64,000 nucleotides of DNA. Origin: Tenericutes bacterium HGW-Tenericutes-2. GTDB taxonomy: Bacteria > Bacillota_I > Bacilli_A > Acholeplasmatales > Acholeplasmataceae. Under the pieces are notes generated by a model, which ran no database searches, was not told the origin of the DNA, and worked only from the letters and a program-made list of their open reading frames with translations. This document shows positions 8,175 to 17,632 of this stretch, piece after piece (the stretch's first letter is position 1; each line of letters opens with the position of its first letter). Both the position numbers and the translations under genes were made by a program. The stretch spans positions 104,246 through 168,245 of the forward strand of contig PGXL01000004.1 of the NCBI GenBank assembly GCA_002839095.1, read 5' to 3'.

Positions 8175-8378
8175 ATGCAAAATGTACAAACAAAATTTTT
8201 AATAATGCCACATTATGTCATAAGCGCTTCATATACTGAATACATAAGAAGTGCTAAAATATATGAAATAAGAAAAATCCAACAAAATAAAAGTAAAAAC
8301 CATTCTGCTGTCTATTGTAAAGATGAGGATTATAAAATTTTTAAGTCAATAGTTTTAAAACTGATCGAAAAAAATTAA
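8175..8378 (+). CDS. Small hypothetical protein
   Basis: A 67-residue frame from ATG 8175 (longer in-frame starts at 8091 and 8100 would span a strong terminator). It is lysine- and isoleucine-rich, contains no recognised domain and has no good ribosome-binding site. It sits between the terminator and the recombinase. It may be debris of a further immunity gene or not be a gene at all. Confidence 0.25.
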   Translation: MQNVQTKFLIMPHYVISASYTEYIRSAKIYEIRKIQQNKSKNHSAVYCKDEDYKIFKSIVLKLIEKN

Positions 8379-8396
8379 TGATAGAAAGTAGGTTTT

Positions 8397-10001
8397 ATGT
8401 TGATAACATTAAATTATAAGATAACGGCACTATACTGTAGATTATCAAGAGATGATGATTATCATGGCGATAGTGCCAGTATTCAAACTCAAAAACAAAT
8501 GCTTGAGCAGTATGCTAAACAAAATCAGATTCATCATACGAATTTCTATATTGATGATGGTTATTCTGGTACATCATTCGAAAGACCTGGCTTTCAATCA
8601 ATGATTGCAGATATTGAAAAGAATAAAATCAGCACCATTATCACTAAAGATTTATCTCGACTTGGTAGGGATTACTTAAAGACAGGTTATTACCTTGAAA
8701 ACTACTTTCCAGAACATAAGGTAAGATTTATCGCTATTAATGACAATGTGGATAGTAGTAAAGAGCATCAGGATTTTACACCATTTAGAAACATTATGAA
8801 TGAATGGTATGCCAAAGATATCAGTAAGAAAATAAAATCAGCCTATCACACCAAGGCACTTGAAGGTAAATTTACTGGTCCATTTGCACCTTATGGTTAT
8901 ATGAAAGACCCAAACAATAAACACAAGCTAATTGTTAATCCTGAAACTGGACGAGTAGTTAAACGGATATTCGATCTAGCAAGAAGTGGATTAACGACAT
9001 TCAAGATTTCAATGATAATGAATAAAGACAAGATTTTAAAACCTAGAGCACAAATTATAAAGGATCATGGAAAATATGTCATGGACCAGTTTATTAAATA
9101 TCCTTATGATTGGAGTTCAAGAAGTGTTCACGCAATGTTGAATAACACCGAGTATCTTGGACATCTTGTCTGCAATAGAAAAATATCTAAATCATTTAAG
9201 GATAGAACACTTACTAATGTTCCAAAGGTAGATTGGATTATTGTTAAGAACACACATGAAGCACTAGTTGATGAGGAAACATTTGATATGGTTCAATCAA
9301 TCATTTCTGTAAAGCGGACAAATGTCAAAGAAACACATACTTATCAAATGTTTGTAGGACTTCTCAGATGTCCTCATTGTGGCAAGACATTATCATTTTC
9401 AAGATACAATAACAGAAAGAGTTTTGGATCCTATGCGTGTTCAACTTATAGAAGATTTGGTAAAGGGTATTGTACAACACACTACATCAGCTATGAAAAG
9501 CTTTACAGCATTGTCTTAGAAGATATTAGTAAGCACTTAAAACAAGCGAAAATCAATGAGGAATCAATTTTAAAGCATATTCTTGAATCTAATCAAATCA
9601 AGCAACAAAAGAATTTAAATAGACACCAAAAAGATGTTTTAAAATTTGAGAAAAGAGTTGAAGAGATTAATATCTTAATCAAAAAAATCTATGAAGACCG
9701 AGTAAATGAAAAAATAAGTGAAGAACGTTTCACAATATTTTTAAGTGATTATGAACAAGAGCAAAAAAACATCAAAGAAGATATTAACTATTTAAGATTA
9801 GAACTATGTGACTATAAAGATAAAAAAGATGAAACCGATAAGTTTTTAAGTATCATAAGAAAATACACTTATACTAATGAACTGGATGCAAGTATATTAA
9901 ACGAAATGATCGAGAAGATACTAATCTATGATGCAGAAAAGGTAAACGGAGAAAAACAACAAAGAGTTGACATTTATTATAAGTTTGTAGGAATACTGTG
10001 A
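8397..10001 (+). CDS. Large serine recombinase (TndX/TnpX-like)
   Basis: A 534-residue site-specific recombinase. The resolvase domain starts ITALYCRLSRDDD with the nucleophile serine at residue 17, then SIQTQKQMLEQYAKQ, DDGYSGTSFERPGF and DLSRLGRDYL. A recombinase domain (APYGYMKDPNNKHKLIVNPE) comes next, then a zinc ribbon (CPHCGKTL ... YACSTYRRFGKGYC) and a coiled-coil C-terminus. Such enzymes move conjugative or cryptic transposons of Clostridia and relatives. Start ATG 8397 has AGTAGG 8 bases upstream. No accompanying cargo or second end is recognised, so it may be a lone survivor of an element inserted in the Rhs cassette array. Confidence 0.9.
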   Translation: MLITLNYKITALYCRLSRDDDYHGDSASIQTQKQMLEQYAKQNQIHHTNFYIDDGYSGTSFERPGFQSMIADIEKNKISTIITKDLSRLGRDYLKTGYYLENYFPEHKVRFIAINDNVDSSKEHQDFTPFRNIMNEWYAKDISKKIKSAYHTKALEGKFTGPFAPYGYMKDPNNKHKLIVNPETGRVVKRIFDLARSGLTTFKISMIMNKDKILKPRAQIIKDHGKYVMDQFIKYPYDWSSRSVHAMLNNTEYLGHLVCNRKISKSFKDRTLTNVPKVDWIIVKNTHEALVDEETFDMVQSIISVKRTNVKETHTYQMFVGLLRCPHCGKTLSFSRYNNRKSFGSYACSTYRRFGKGYCTTHYISYEKLYSIVLEDISKHLKQAKINEESILKHILESNQIKQQKNLNRHQKDVLKFEKRVEEINILIKKIYEDRVNEKISEERFTIFLSDYEQEQKNIKEDINYLRLELCDYKDKKDETDKFLSIIRKYTYTNELDASILNEMIEKILIYDAEKVNGEKQQRVDIYYKFVGIL

Positions 10002-10318
10002 AACGAGTGAAAAACATTTGATTTTGAAGATTTTACTATAAAAAGAAGTTACAACTTGATATAATGAAGGTATAAAAACAGCTATGAATTAGTTATGCTG
10101 GGGTACAGGCATATTACTCCAGTGATGTATATATACCCAATCATCTATAATGCTGCTTTAGTCACGAATCAACAAAACACACATATTGCAGCACCACAAA
10201 AAATGATTGATTCACTCTAGAAGAGAAATGTTGATATAAAGAAAAAAATAAAATAAAAAAAATGAGAGTATAGTATTTAAACTGTACCCTCATTTTATTT
10301 ACATCGTATATTCTAATA
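10002..10318 (+). other. Intergenic segment with promoter-like site and Rhs junction remnant
   Basis: This gene-free stretch holds an extended -10 (TGATATAAT, 10057-10065) and a fragment at 10108-10140 that reads HITPVMYIYP. The DNA TTACTCCAGTGATG matches the module 2 junction at 6017-6029 almost exactly, so it is probably the scar of another Rhs tip cassette beyond the recombinase. The dps terminator occupies the right end. Confidence 0.45.
10250..10294 (-). terminator. Terminator of dps
   Basis: AATGAGAGTA at 10261-10270 pairs with TACCCTCATT at 10285-10294. On the minus strand the stem is followed by a T-tract (the A-run at 10250-10260). It could also stop transcripts arriving on the plus strand. 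Confidence 0.75.
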
Positions 10319-10753
10319 TTACTTCAAAGTAAAAGTTAACATCCAAATGTGTTTTTCAAAGCTTGCAAGTGTTCCGATTACTAAATCAGCAGTCACTTCA
10401 TCTCCATGATCTTCAGCTAATTTCAATACTTCCTTAAGTTCAATTGCTAATAGCTTGAAATCATCTAAAACATGTTTAATCATTTCTTCTGGTTTTTCAG
10501 TTCCACTAGCTTCCTTAATAGATGTTAATGCTAAATATCCTTTAAGGTTAGAAACTGGATTTCCACCAATCATTAACAATCTTTCTGCATAAGCATCATA
10601 AAGCTCATTCACTTCATCATAAAATTCTTCAAATTTTGCATGTAGTGGATAAAAATTAGGACCTGTTACATACCAGTGAAAATGATGTAACTTCGTAAAT
10701 AAAACACTAAAATTTGCTACTTGCTTGTTTAAAGCTTGATATAGTTTTTCCAT
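10319..10753 (-). CDS. dps: Dps-family DNA-binding ferritin-like protein
   Basis: A 144-residue four-helix protein of the Dps/miniferritin family, which stores iron by oxidising Fe(II) with peroxide and protects DNA. The ferroxidase helix pattern is visible: LHHFHWYVTGPNFYPLHAKFEEFYDEVNELYDAYAERLLMIGG holds the conserved His, Asp and Glu ligands at the dimer interface. Length is normal for Firmicutes Dps. It is a single gene on the minus strand with its own extended -10 promoter and terminator. AGGAAAGG lies before the start. No PerR box is obvious. Confidence 0.93.
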   Translation of the reverse strand: MEKLYQALNKQVANFSVLFTKLHHFHWYVTGPNFYPLHAKFEEFYDEVNELYDAYAERLLMIGGNPVSNLKGYLALTSIKEASGTEKPEEMIKHVLDDFKLLAIELKEVLKLAEDHGDEVTADLVIGTLASFEKHIWMLTFTLK

Positions 10754-10788
10754 TTTTATACCCTTTCCTTTCGTTTTTATACACCTCT

Positions 10789-10797
10789 ATTATACCA
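10789..10797 (-). promoter_or_regulatory. Extended -10 promoter of dps
   Basis: The minus strand reads TGGTATAAT (plus ATTATACCA), an extended -10, about 35 bases before the dps start. Confidence 0.6.
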
Positions 10798-10920
10798 CAA
10801 CATTAATCAATTTCCAGTGGATACACATTTCAGCAAGTATTACATAATTCGTTATTTTCACGCTATTTTTTGTGGAAAAATCTTCTTATTTATGGTAATA
10901 TTGTTAAGCGGGTGATAACT

Positions 10921-11985
10921 ATGTATGATCGATTAGAGATTATGGAAAAGCAGTTACAACAAATGCAAGATAAACTTGCTAGTGGAACGCTTGAAGTCAA
11001 AGAAATGACGAAACTATTAAAAGAATCTAGTGCTATTCAAGAGACGGTTGAAGTATACCGTTTTTATAAGTCTAAAGCCTCAGAACTTGAGGATTTAGAG
11101 GAAATGATTAAAGACGAAAAAGATGATGATATCCTAGAGATGGCACATCTTGAAATCCATAATCTAAAAGAAATCCTAGAAAATACAGAAGAAAAATTGA
11201 AGATCTTATTACTACCAAAGGATCCTAATGATGAGAAAAACGTTATTATGGAAATTAAAGGTGCAGCTGGTGGAGATGAAGGAAATATCTTTGCTGGAGA
11301 TCTTTTTAGAATGTATTCTAAGTATGCTGAAACCATGGGATGGAAAATTGAAATTCTTAATGCTATGGAAGGTGCGATGGGTGGCTATACATCCATCGAA
11401 TTTATGATATCAGGTAAGCAGGTTTACTCTCAATTGAAATATGAGTCAGGTACACACCGTGTACAACGTGTCCCTGAGACAGAATCGATGGGAAGAGTGC
11501 ATACATCAACTGCTACAGTTTTAGTCATGCCAGAAGCTGAAGAATTAGAATTCGAAGTGAAGTGGGAAGACATTCGCTTTGACACATATAACTCAAGTGG
11601 TCCAGGTGGACAATCAGTAAACACAACAAAATCAGCTGTGCGCTTAACTCACATTCCAACCAATACGGTTGTTGCATGTCAAGAAGGTAAGAGTCAGCAT
11701 GAAAATAAAGATAAAGCATTTAGATTATTAAAAACGAGAATTTTTGACGCGATGATTGAAGAACAGCTCGCTAAAGAAGGCGAAGAACGTAGTAAGCTCA
11801 TCGGTCGTGGTGATCGTAGTGAAAAGATTAGAACCTACAACTATCCACAAAATAGAGTATCGGATCATCGTATCGGATTAACACTCCAAAGACTTGATGT
11901 CATTATGGAAGGTAAAATTGAATTAATCTTAGAACCTCTACAAAATGAATTCCAAAAGCGTCAACTTACAGGAGAAATGAAGTGA
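10921..11985 (+). CDS. prfA: Peptide chain release factor 1
   Basis: RF1 reads UAA and UAG and releases the finished peptide. From ATG 10921 the protein is 354 residues, the usual length; an in-frame start at 10870 adds 17 unrelated residues and lacks a ribosome-binding site, whereas 10921 has GGGTGA. The tripeptide anticodon PxT is PET at residues 185-187 and the catalytic GGQ is at 229-231 (SSGPGGQSVNTTKS). It overlaps prmC by 4 bases, and PrmC methylates that GGQ glutamine, so the pair is a functional operon. Confidence 0.96.
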   Translation: MYDRLEIMEKQLQQMQDKLASGTLEVKEMTKLLKESSAIQETVEVYRFYKSKASELEDLEEMIKDEKDDDILEMAHLEIHNLKEILENTEEKLKILLLPKDPNDEKNVIMEIKGAAGGDEGNIFAGDLFRMYSKYAETMGWKIEILNAMEGAMGGYTSIEFMISGKQVYSQLKYESGTHRVQRVPETESMGRVHTSTATVLVMPEAEELEFEVKWEDIRFDTYNSSGPGGQSVNTTKSAVRLTHIPTNTVVACQEGKSQHENKDKAFRLLKTRIFDAMIEEQLAKEGEERSKLIGRGDRSEKIRTYNYPQNRVSDHRIGLTLQRLDVIMEGKIELILEPLQNEFQKRQLTGEMK

Positions 11986-12836
11986 CATTCGAAAAGCTCC
12001 TAAAATTGGCATATAAAAAAACAAAGGATCATCAAAAAGAGGAAGAAGCAGTTAAGCTTTTACTGATGGAACTATCTAATCAAGATCCTCATCTATTTTT
12101 CTTAAATCTTAAAAATGAGGTTGATCCAATCATTGAAAAAGACTTTTTAGAAAAATTAGATCTTTATATTCATCATCATATCCCAGTTCAACACTTAATT
12201 GGTCACTCCTATTTTTATGGATATAAACTGATCGTGAACGATCATGTTTTAATACCAAGAGGAGAAACTGAACAATTGGTTGAACATGTATTATTCTATT
12301 ACGATAAATACTTTAATAATGATCAATTAGATGTTCTTGATTTAGGTACCGGTAGTGGTTGTATCGGACTAACTTTATCTTTAGAAGAAAAGAACTTAAA
12401 TGTAACGATATCTGATATCTCTAAAGATGCTTTAGAAGTAGCAACTAAAAATAGAGATAACTTATCTGCTAATGCACAGATTATCCTAAGCGATTTATTT
12501 GAAAATATAAAATCGAAGTTTGATATCATCGTATCCAACCCACCCTATATTCCAGATAACGAACTCGTTGACTTGATTGTTGAAAAGGAACCTAGTGTAG
12601 CTTTATATGGTGGAACACTTGGAACTGATTTCTACAAAAAGATATTAGATCAATCCAAATCCTATATCAAAGAAAAAGCTTTAATAGCCTTTGAGCATGG
12701 ATATCAACAAAAAAATGAGATTTACACATATGCAAAACAAGCATATCCTAATGGTATCATCATTCAACTCAAGGATTTAGCAGGTAAAGATAGATTTACT
12801 TTTGTTGGAATTGGCGGAGTTCTTAGCCAAGAATAA
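11982..12836 (+). CDS. prmC: Release factor glutamine methyltransferase
   Basis: A 284-residue SAM-dependent methyltransferase (HemK/PrmC) that N5-methylates the GGQ glutamine of release factors. It has the family helical N-terminal domain, the motif IPRGETEQLVE, the SAM site DLGTGSGCIGLTL and the catalytic NPPY at residues 186-189. The start is GTG 11982, overlapping the prfA stop in GTGA, so it is translationally coupled to its substrate gene. Confidence 0.95.
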   Translation: MTFEKLLKLAYKKTKDHQKEEEAVKLLLMELSNQDPHLFFLNLKNEVDPIIEKDFLEKLDLYIHHHIPVQHLIGHSYFYGYKLIVNDHVLIPRGETEQLVEHVLFYYDKYFNNDQLDVLDLGTGSGCIGLTLSLEEKNLNVTISDISKDALEVATKNRDNLSANAQIILSDLFENIKSKFDIIVSNPPYIPDNELVDLIVEKEPSVALYGGTLGTDFYKKILDQSKSYIKEKALIAFEHGYQQKNEIYTYAKQAYPNGIIIQLKDLAGKDRFTFVGIGGVLSQE

Positions 12837-12993
12837 TTCATATTTTTAAAGTTTTTAAAGCCTTAACACTGTAAAATTAGATATAATCAACTGTATAGTC
12901 ATCAAAAGAAGTCATACATCTGAAATAACATCATTTCACGGTACAAAAGACTTCGTTTTGAGACTTTTTTGTTTTAAATTCTAAAAAGTAGTA

Positions 12994-12999
12994 TATAAT
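12994..12999 (+). promoter_or_regulatory. Promoter of typA
   Basis: TATAAT at 12994-12999 lies 28 bases before the typA start; the -35 is weak. A small imperfect hairpin with a T-run at 12945-12972 may terminate prmC just upstream. Confidence 0.45.
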
Positions 13000-13026
13000 A
13001 AGTAAGGTTATGAAAAGAGGGTATTT

Positions 13027-14844
13027 ATGGAAATAAGAAACATCGCAATTATTGCCCATGTCGATCATGGTAAGACTACGCTAGTCAATCAGTTACTCAA
13101 GCAAAGCGAGAGATATGATGCACATGCGCAATTAGATGATCGTGTCATGGATTCAAACGACATTGAAAGAGAACGCGGGATTACGATCCTTGCTAAAAAT
13201 ACAGCAATTGTCTATAAAAATTATCGTATTAATATTCTAGACACTCCAGGTCATGCTGACTTTGGTGGTGAAGTAGAACGTATTATGTATATGGTAGATG
13301 GTGTATTACTTTTAGTTGATGCATATGAAGGCGTTATGCCACAAACAAGATTTGTACTTAAAAAAGCACTTGAAGCGAAATTACTACCAATCGTTGTTGT
13401 TAACAAGATTGATAGAAAATACGCAGACATTCAAAGAACAGTCAATGAAGTATATGATCTATTTATCGATCTAGGAGCTGATGAACATCAGCTTGATTTT
13501 CCTGTTTTATACGCATCAGGAATTCAAGGGTTAGCAAATTACATTCCTCATCTAGACCTAGATATCAAAATGGAACCTATTCTAGATACAATCATTACAG
13601 CAATCCCTCAGCCAAACCAAATCGCTGAAGGTCCACTACAATTCCAACCAGCATTAATTGATTATAATGATTATGTAGGACGTATGGGAATTGGTAAAAT
13701 CTATAAGGGTACAATGCGTGTGAATGACATGGCTTCTTGTGTACGTATGGATGGTTCAATTGTTCAATTTAGAATTCAAAAAATTCTTCAATCCATGGGT
13801 ATGGAAAAAATTGAAGTTGCTGAAGCCTATGCTGGAGATATCGTATCTGTTGCAGGTCTTCCTGACATTCATGTCGGAGAAACCGTAACAGCTGTTGGTT
13901 ACGAAGATGCATTACCTCACTTACATATCGATGAACCTACAGTTCAGATGACTTTCTTAACAAACACTAGTCCATTTGCAGGAAAAGAAGGAAAGTTCGT
14001 TACTGCATCTAAAATAGACGAAAGACTCTATAAAGAAACTCAAAAGGATGTTAGCTTAAGAGTTGACCGTATCGGAACTACAGAAGCATGGACAGTATCT
14101 GGACGTGGTGAACTTCATTTAGGTATTTTAATTGAAAACATGAGAAGAGAAAACTATGAATTTCAAGTTTCTCGTCCAAGAGTTATTGTTAAAATCGTTG
14201 ATGGTGTAAAACATGAACCATATGAAGATGTTCAAATCGATTGCCCGTCTGAATATATGGGAACTGTCATTGAAATGCTTGGAGATCGTAAAGGTGATTT
14301 AATTCAAATGAACCAACACGGTGACTACTCAAGAATTCATTACATTATGCCTTCACGTGGATTAATTGGATTTATGACTCAATTCTTAACTGCTACGAAG
14401 GGATATGGTATTTTATCTCATATCTTCCTAGATTATAGACCAGTGGTCTATGATGTAGTAGGTAATAGAAGAACAGGTGCACTAGTCTCTTTAAATAATG
14501 GAATGACTACAGCTTACGCTATCGGTAGACTTGAAGATCGTGGAGATATGTTTCTAGACCCACGTATTTCTGTTTACGAAGGTATGATTGTTGGTGAATG
14601 TAATAAAGATACTGATATGGTCGTTAACGTGACCATGGAAAAGCAATTAACCAATATGCGTTCAGCAGGTAAGGATTCTACAGTTGTTTTGAAGAAACCG
14701 AGACCGATGAATCTAGAAGCTTGTCTAGCGTTTATTAACGATGATGAATTAATTGAAATTACACCAAAAAACATTCGCCTAAGAAAAGCAATTTTAAAAG
14801 CGATTGATCGTAAGAAAGCTTACTATAACGAAACTCAAGAATAA
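13027..14844 (+). CDS. typA: Translational GTPase TypA/BipA
   Basis: A 605-residue ribosome-binding GTPase of the EF-G/LepA superfamily, involved in 50S assembly and stress adaptation. GTPase motifs are intact: [10 protein letters not shown] (G1, residues 9-18), RGITI (G2), [12 protein letters not shown] (G3) and NKIDR (G4). The effector-domain segments [20 protein letters not shown] and the BipA-specific C-terminus are present. AAAGAGGG precedes the ATG. It is monocistronic, with its own -10 and a terminator overlapping its stop codon. Confidence 0.96.
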   Translation: MEIRNIAIIAHVDHGKTTLVNQLLKQSERYDAHAQLDDRVMDSNDIERERGITILAKNTAIVYKNYRINILDTPGHADFGGEVERIMYMVDGVLLLVDAYEGVMPQTRFVLKKALEAKLLPIVVVNKIDRKYADIQRTVNEVYDLFIDLGADEHQLDFPVLYASGIQGLANYIPHLDLDIKMEPILDTIITAIPQPNQIAEGPLQFQPALIDYNDYVGRMGIGKIYKGTMRVNDMASCVRMDGSIVQFRIQKILQSMGMEKIEVAEAYAGDIVSVAGLPDIHVGETVTAVGYEDALPHLHIDEPTVQMTFLTNTSPFAGKEGKFVTASKIDERLYKETQKDVSLRVDRIGTTEAWTVSGRGELHLGILIENMRRENYEFQVSRPRVIVKIVDGVKHEPYEDVQIDCPSEYMGTVIEMLGDRKGDLIQMNQHGDYSRIHYIMPSRGLIGFMTQFLTATKGYGILSHIFLDYRPVVYDVVGNRRTGALVSLNNGMTTAYAIGRLEDRGDMFLDPRISVYEGMIVGECNKDTDMVVNVTMEKQLTNMRSAGKDSTVVLKKPRPMNLEACLAFINDDELIEITPKNIRLRKAILKAIDRKKAYYNETQE

Positions 14845-14866
14845 AGATGATAAACACATCTTTTTT
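14844..14866 (+). terminator. Terminator of typA
   Basis: AAGATG/CATCTT stem (14844-14849 with 14857-14862) running into a T-tract. It overlaps the last base of the typA stop. Confidence 0.75.
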
Positions 14867-14910
14867 CTTTCGTTTGAAGGTAACAATTCTGGTATAAAAA
14901 TATATTTTTA

Positions 14911-14919
14911 TGATATAAT
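14911..14919 (+). promoter_or_regulatory. Promoter of the rpiB-upp-atp operon
   Basis: Extended -10 TGATATAAT about 30 bases before rpiB, after the typA terminator. No other promoter or terminator is evident until 23054, so it probably drives the whole ATP synthase operon. Confidence 0.55.
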
Positions 14920-14949
14920 ATCTAAAGAGTCCGATAGAGGAGGAATCAT

Positions 14950-15390
14950 ATGAGAATAGTGATTGGCAGTGATCATGGTGGCTATGAGTTAAAGGAAAAA
15001 ATCAAAGCTTATTTCGACACCGAGAAAATTGATTATACTGACATTGGAACAAACTCAATTGATTCGGTTGATTACCCAGATTATGGGAAAAAGGTTGGCT
15101 TAGCAGTCATCAATAAAGCATACGACTTTGGTATCGCAATTTGTGGTACAGGAATCGGGATTAGTATTGCAGCAAACAAGGTAAAAGGTGTTCGCGCAGC
15201 ATTAGTCTATGATGAAACGACAGCAAGACTCGCTAAAGAGCACAATAACGCTAACGTCTTAGCCTTAGGTGGAAGAACAACTGAAATAGATAAAGCCATT
15301 TTAATCATCAAAACCTTTATGGGATCCACGTTTGAACAAAGACATCAAACGAGAATTGATAAAATAAAAAAAATAGAGGGGAATGAATAG
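14950..15390 (+). CDS. rpiB: Ribose-5-phosphate isomerase B
   Basis: A 146-residue RpiB/LacAB-type sugar-phosphate isomerase interconverting ribose 5-phosphate and ribulose 5-phosphate. It shows the N-terminal [14 protein letters not shown] and the catalytic cysteine C65 in [23 protein letters not shown], plus the NVLALGGRT loop. Allose-6-phosphate isomerisation is an alternative seen in relatives. AGGAGG precedes the ATG, and upp follows 2 bases after the stop, as in Bacillus-type upp clusters. Confidence 0.93.
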   Translation: MRIVIGSDHGGYELKEKIKAYFDTEKIDYTDIGTNSIDSVDYPDYGKKVGLAVINKAYDFGIAICGTGIGISIAANKVKGVRAALVYDETTARLAKEHNNANVLALGGRTTEIDKAILIIKTFMGSTFEQRHQTRIDKIKKIEGNE

Positions 15391-15392
15391 AA

Positions 15393-16019
15393 ATGAGCAA
15401 AGTAGTGATTCTGAATCATCCTTTAATCGACCACAAAATGGCGCGTATTAGAGACAAGAGAACCGGAACCAAAGAGTTTAGAGAAAGTGTATCTGAAGTA
15501 GGTGGTTTGATTACTTATGAAATTACTCGTGATTTCAAAACCAAACCTGTAACGATTGAAACACCGATGTGTGAAATGACAGCGCATGAGCTGGAAAAAC
15601 AAGTCGTCATCGTACCTATATTAAGAGCAGGGTTAGGAATGGTTGAAGGCATTCACAACATCATTCCAACAGCTAAAATCGGACATATCGGACTTTATAG
15701 AGATGAGGAAACATTACAACCTCAGGTTTACTATTCTAAATTTCCTAAAGATATTGAATCCAGTGTCGTATTGGTCGTTGATCCAATGCTAGCTACAGCA
15801 GGTTCTGCCTGCAAAGCAATTGAAATACTTAAGGCTAGAGGAGCTACCGATATTCGTTATGTAGGATTAGTTGGTTGTCCTGAAGGTGTAGAAAGACTAC
15901 AGAAGGAGCATCCTGATGTCAGTATCTATCTTGCCGCTCTTGATAGTCACTTAAATGAAAACGGATATATCGTTCCTGGTCTTGGAGACTGTGGGGACCG
16001 TTTATTTGGAACCAAATAA
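15393..16019 (+). CDS. upp: Uracil phosphoribosyltransferase
   Basis: A 208-residue salvage enzyme making UMP from uracil and PRPP. The PRPP loop [14 protein letters not shown] (about residues 125-138), the uracil-binding C-terminus [21 protein letters not shown] and the [11 protein letters not shown] segment are all canonical. Its position between rpiB and the atp genes follows the Firmicutes order. Confidence 0.97.
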   Translation: MSKVVILNHPLIDHKMARIRDKRTGTKEFRESVSEVGGLITYEITRDFKTKPVTIETPMCEMTAHELEKQVVIVPILRAGLGMVEGIHNIIPTAKIGHIGLYRDEETLQPQVYYSKFPKDIESSVVLVVDPMLATAGSACKAIEILKARGATDIRYVGLVGCPEGVERLQKEHPDVSIYLAALDSHLNENGYIVPGLGDCGDRLFGTK

Positions 16020-16044
16020 GAGAAATAAAGCAAAAAGAATTTTT

Positions 16045-16254
16045 ATGACCTATATGGTCGTTATGCAACTCATTTTTACTGTCATCGGATTAGCTTTAAT
16101 CGGTTATTACATCGGAATTAAAACAGATCCAGACGGTAATCGTTATATATACTACACAGCAATTGGTCTAGCTGTTGGTGTTTTAGTTGGTTTTATGACC
16201 TTGTATCAATGGATGAAAAGTGAGGAACGCTATGAAAGACGTACACGTCATTAG
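16045..16254 (+). CDS. AtpZ-like small membrane protein
   Basis: A ~69-residue protein with two membrane segments (MVVMQLIFTVIGLALIGYYIGI and YYTAIGLAVGVLVGFMTLYQWM) separated by a polar turn with DPDGN. This fits the AtpZ/AtpI-type subunits that help assemble the c-ring or carry magnesium at the head of atp operons. ATG 16045 is chosen; the in-frame extension to 15955 would lie inside upp. It overlaps the next gene by 23 bases. Confidence 0.65.
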   Translation: MTYMVVMQLIFTVIGLALIGYYIGIKTDPDGNRYIYYTAIGLAVGVLVGFMTLYQWMKSEERYERRTRH

Positions 16255-16630
16255 CATCATTGCTCTGATTTATTCAGTAATCTTAGCTTTGGTAACACTT
16301 ATATTCTTTAATGATTATTTACTATGGGCAATACTCGGCTCTGCCGTTGCCCTTTTTAACCATAGCTTGATGATTCAGGTCACAAAGAATAAATTAACAT
16401 CCTATAAGCTTGTCACACATTTGATTCAGCGTTATGTATTTTATATCGTGATTCTAGCGATTGTATATTTTGATACAAGAAACCTAGGAACAGATATTAT
16501 GATTCAATCCTATGTGTTCTTACTATTAGGAATCGCTTCAATAAAGTTTGGAGCTATCATCTATCAAACACCACTCATTAAAAAACCTAAGGAAGCTGAG
16601 GTGAAGACAAATGATACAGACAGTAATTGA
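16232..16630 (+). CDS. atpI: ATP synthase protein I (AtpI)-like membrane protein
   Basis: A 132-residue protein from ATG 16232 (the GTG at 16220 is in frame but less likely; GTGAGG lies before the ATG). It has four hydrophobic segments and a short charged tail, typical of AtpI, the c-ring assembly helper encoded just before atpB. Sequence conservation in this family is low, so position carries much of the weight. It overlaps atpB by 20 bases. Confidence 0.75.
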   Translation: MKDVHVISIIALIYSVILALVTLIFFNDYLLWAILGSAVALFNHSLMIQVTKNKLTSYKLVTHLIQRYVFYIVILAIVYFDTRNLGTDIMIQSYVFLLLGIASIKFGAIIYQTPLIKKPKEAEVKTNDTDSN

Positions 16631-17312
16631 TTATATCAATAATCTTCCAGGATATTTTCTAACCTCATTATTCCTAATGGCTGTTATATCAATATTTGCT
16701 ATTATCGTAGGATTTAGAGTATCTAAGCTGGATGCGAAGGCAAAGCCAAATTTATTTATGGTTGGAATTATTTCATTTGTGGACATGATGAATAAATTCG
16801 TTAAGGGGTATGTAGGAAAGAATTGGAGATTTTTAACTCCAATTGCATTAACTATGGCACTCTATGTATTTATCTCGAACGTTTCAGGAATCGTTGCTCT
16901 GAATTCCCCAACAAAGTATACAGCCATTACCTTTTCACTTTCAATTACTGCTTTCTTAGTCGTACAGGTTACAGGGTTTATTTCACAAAGCTGGAGACAT
17001 TTTCTTGGAGTGTTTAAGCCACTACCCTTCATGCTTCCACTGAACTTGATTAGTGAAGTTACACCTATTATTTCGATGGCACTTCGTTTATTTGGCAATA
17101 TTGCCAGTGGTGCATTGATATTAACTGTAGTATATAAGGGGTTTTCAAGTATTGATGTTCCATTTATCGGATGGTTATCCGTATTGTTTACACCTGCATT
17201 ACACATGATGTTTGATGTAGCCTTCGGATTAATTCAAACGCTTGTTATTGTATTGTTGACTGTAATATTCGCTTCTCAAAAGGTTGATGAAGCGGATTTA
17301 GAGATAGAATAA
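16611..17312 (+). CDS. atpB: F-type ATP synthase subunit a
   Basis: A 233-residue integral subunit that forms the ion half-channels against the c-ring. The essential arginine lies in ISMALRLFGNIASG, preceded by LPLNLISEVTPIISM. The C-terminal helix with HMMFDVAFGLIQTLVIVLLTVIF is normal. Start ATG 16611 overlaps the atpI end, which suggests coupled translation. Confidence 0.95.
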   Translation: MIQTVIDYINNLPGYFLTSLFLMAVISIFAIIVGFRVSKLDAKAKPNLFMVGIISFVDMMNKFVKGYVGKNWRFLTPIALTMALYVFISNVSGIVALNSPTKYTAITFSLSITAFLVVQVTGFISQSWRHFLGVFKPLPFMLPLNLISEVTPIISMALRLFGNIASGALILTVVYKGFSSIDVPFIGWLSVLFTPALHMMFDVAFGLIQTLVIVLLTVIFASQKVDEADLEIE

Positions 17313-17332
17313 TTTATTAAAGGAGAAAAACA

Positions 17333-17611
17333 ATGTTAACATTTTTAAATTCTATTTTACCTTTCATTTTAGAAGTTGCGCCAGGAGATTTATCTAGTGG
17401 TTTAGCTTATGTAGGAGCAGGTATTGCCGTATTTACAGGTTTTGGTACTGCGATTGGTCAAGGTATTGCTGCATCTAAAGCAGTTGAAGCAGTTGGACGT
17501 CAACCAGAAGCTGCTGGTAAGATTACATCAACGATGTTAATCGGTCAAGCGGTTGCTGAAACAACTGGTCTTTATGGTTTAATTATTGCATTTATTCTTG
17601 TATCAAAATAA
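17333..17611 (+). CDS. atpE: F-type ATP synthase subunit c, sodium-type ion site
   Basis: A 92-residue rotor-ring hairpin. The ion-carrying glutamate is E76 in [11 protein letters not shown]. Gln43 in [11 protein letters not shown], together with E76, Thr77 and Tyr81, matches the sodium-coordination set known from Ilyobacter tartaricus (Q32, E65, S66, Y70; Thr replaces Ser in some sodium enzymes). The loop GRQPEA that contacts gamma/epsilon is intact. The N-terminal extension (residues 1-20) is slightly long. AAGGAG precedes the ATG. I infer sodium coupling; the residues themselves are seen. Confidence 0.95.
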   Translation: MLTFLNSILPFILEVAPGDLSSGLAYVGAGIAVFTGFGTAIGQGIAASKAVEAVGRQPEAAGKITSTMLIGQAVAETTGLYGLIIAFILVSK

Positions 17612-17632
17612 AAGACGAAGGATTTGATCTAA

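Noticed and set aside
10057..10140. Possible small RNA gene after the recombinase
   Set aside because: There is an extended -10, but no matching terminator or stable fold before the dps terminator; not enough to call.
16862..17206. Minus-strand frame inside atpB
   Set aside because: atpB is fully conserved here; the antisense frame is chance.
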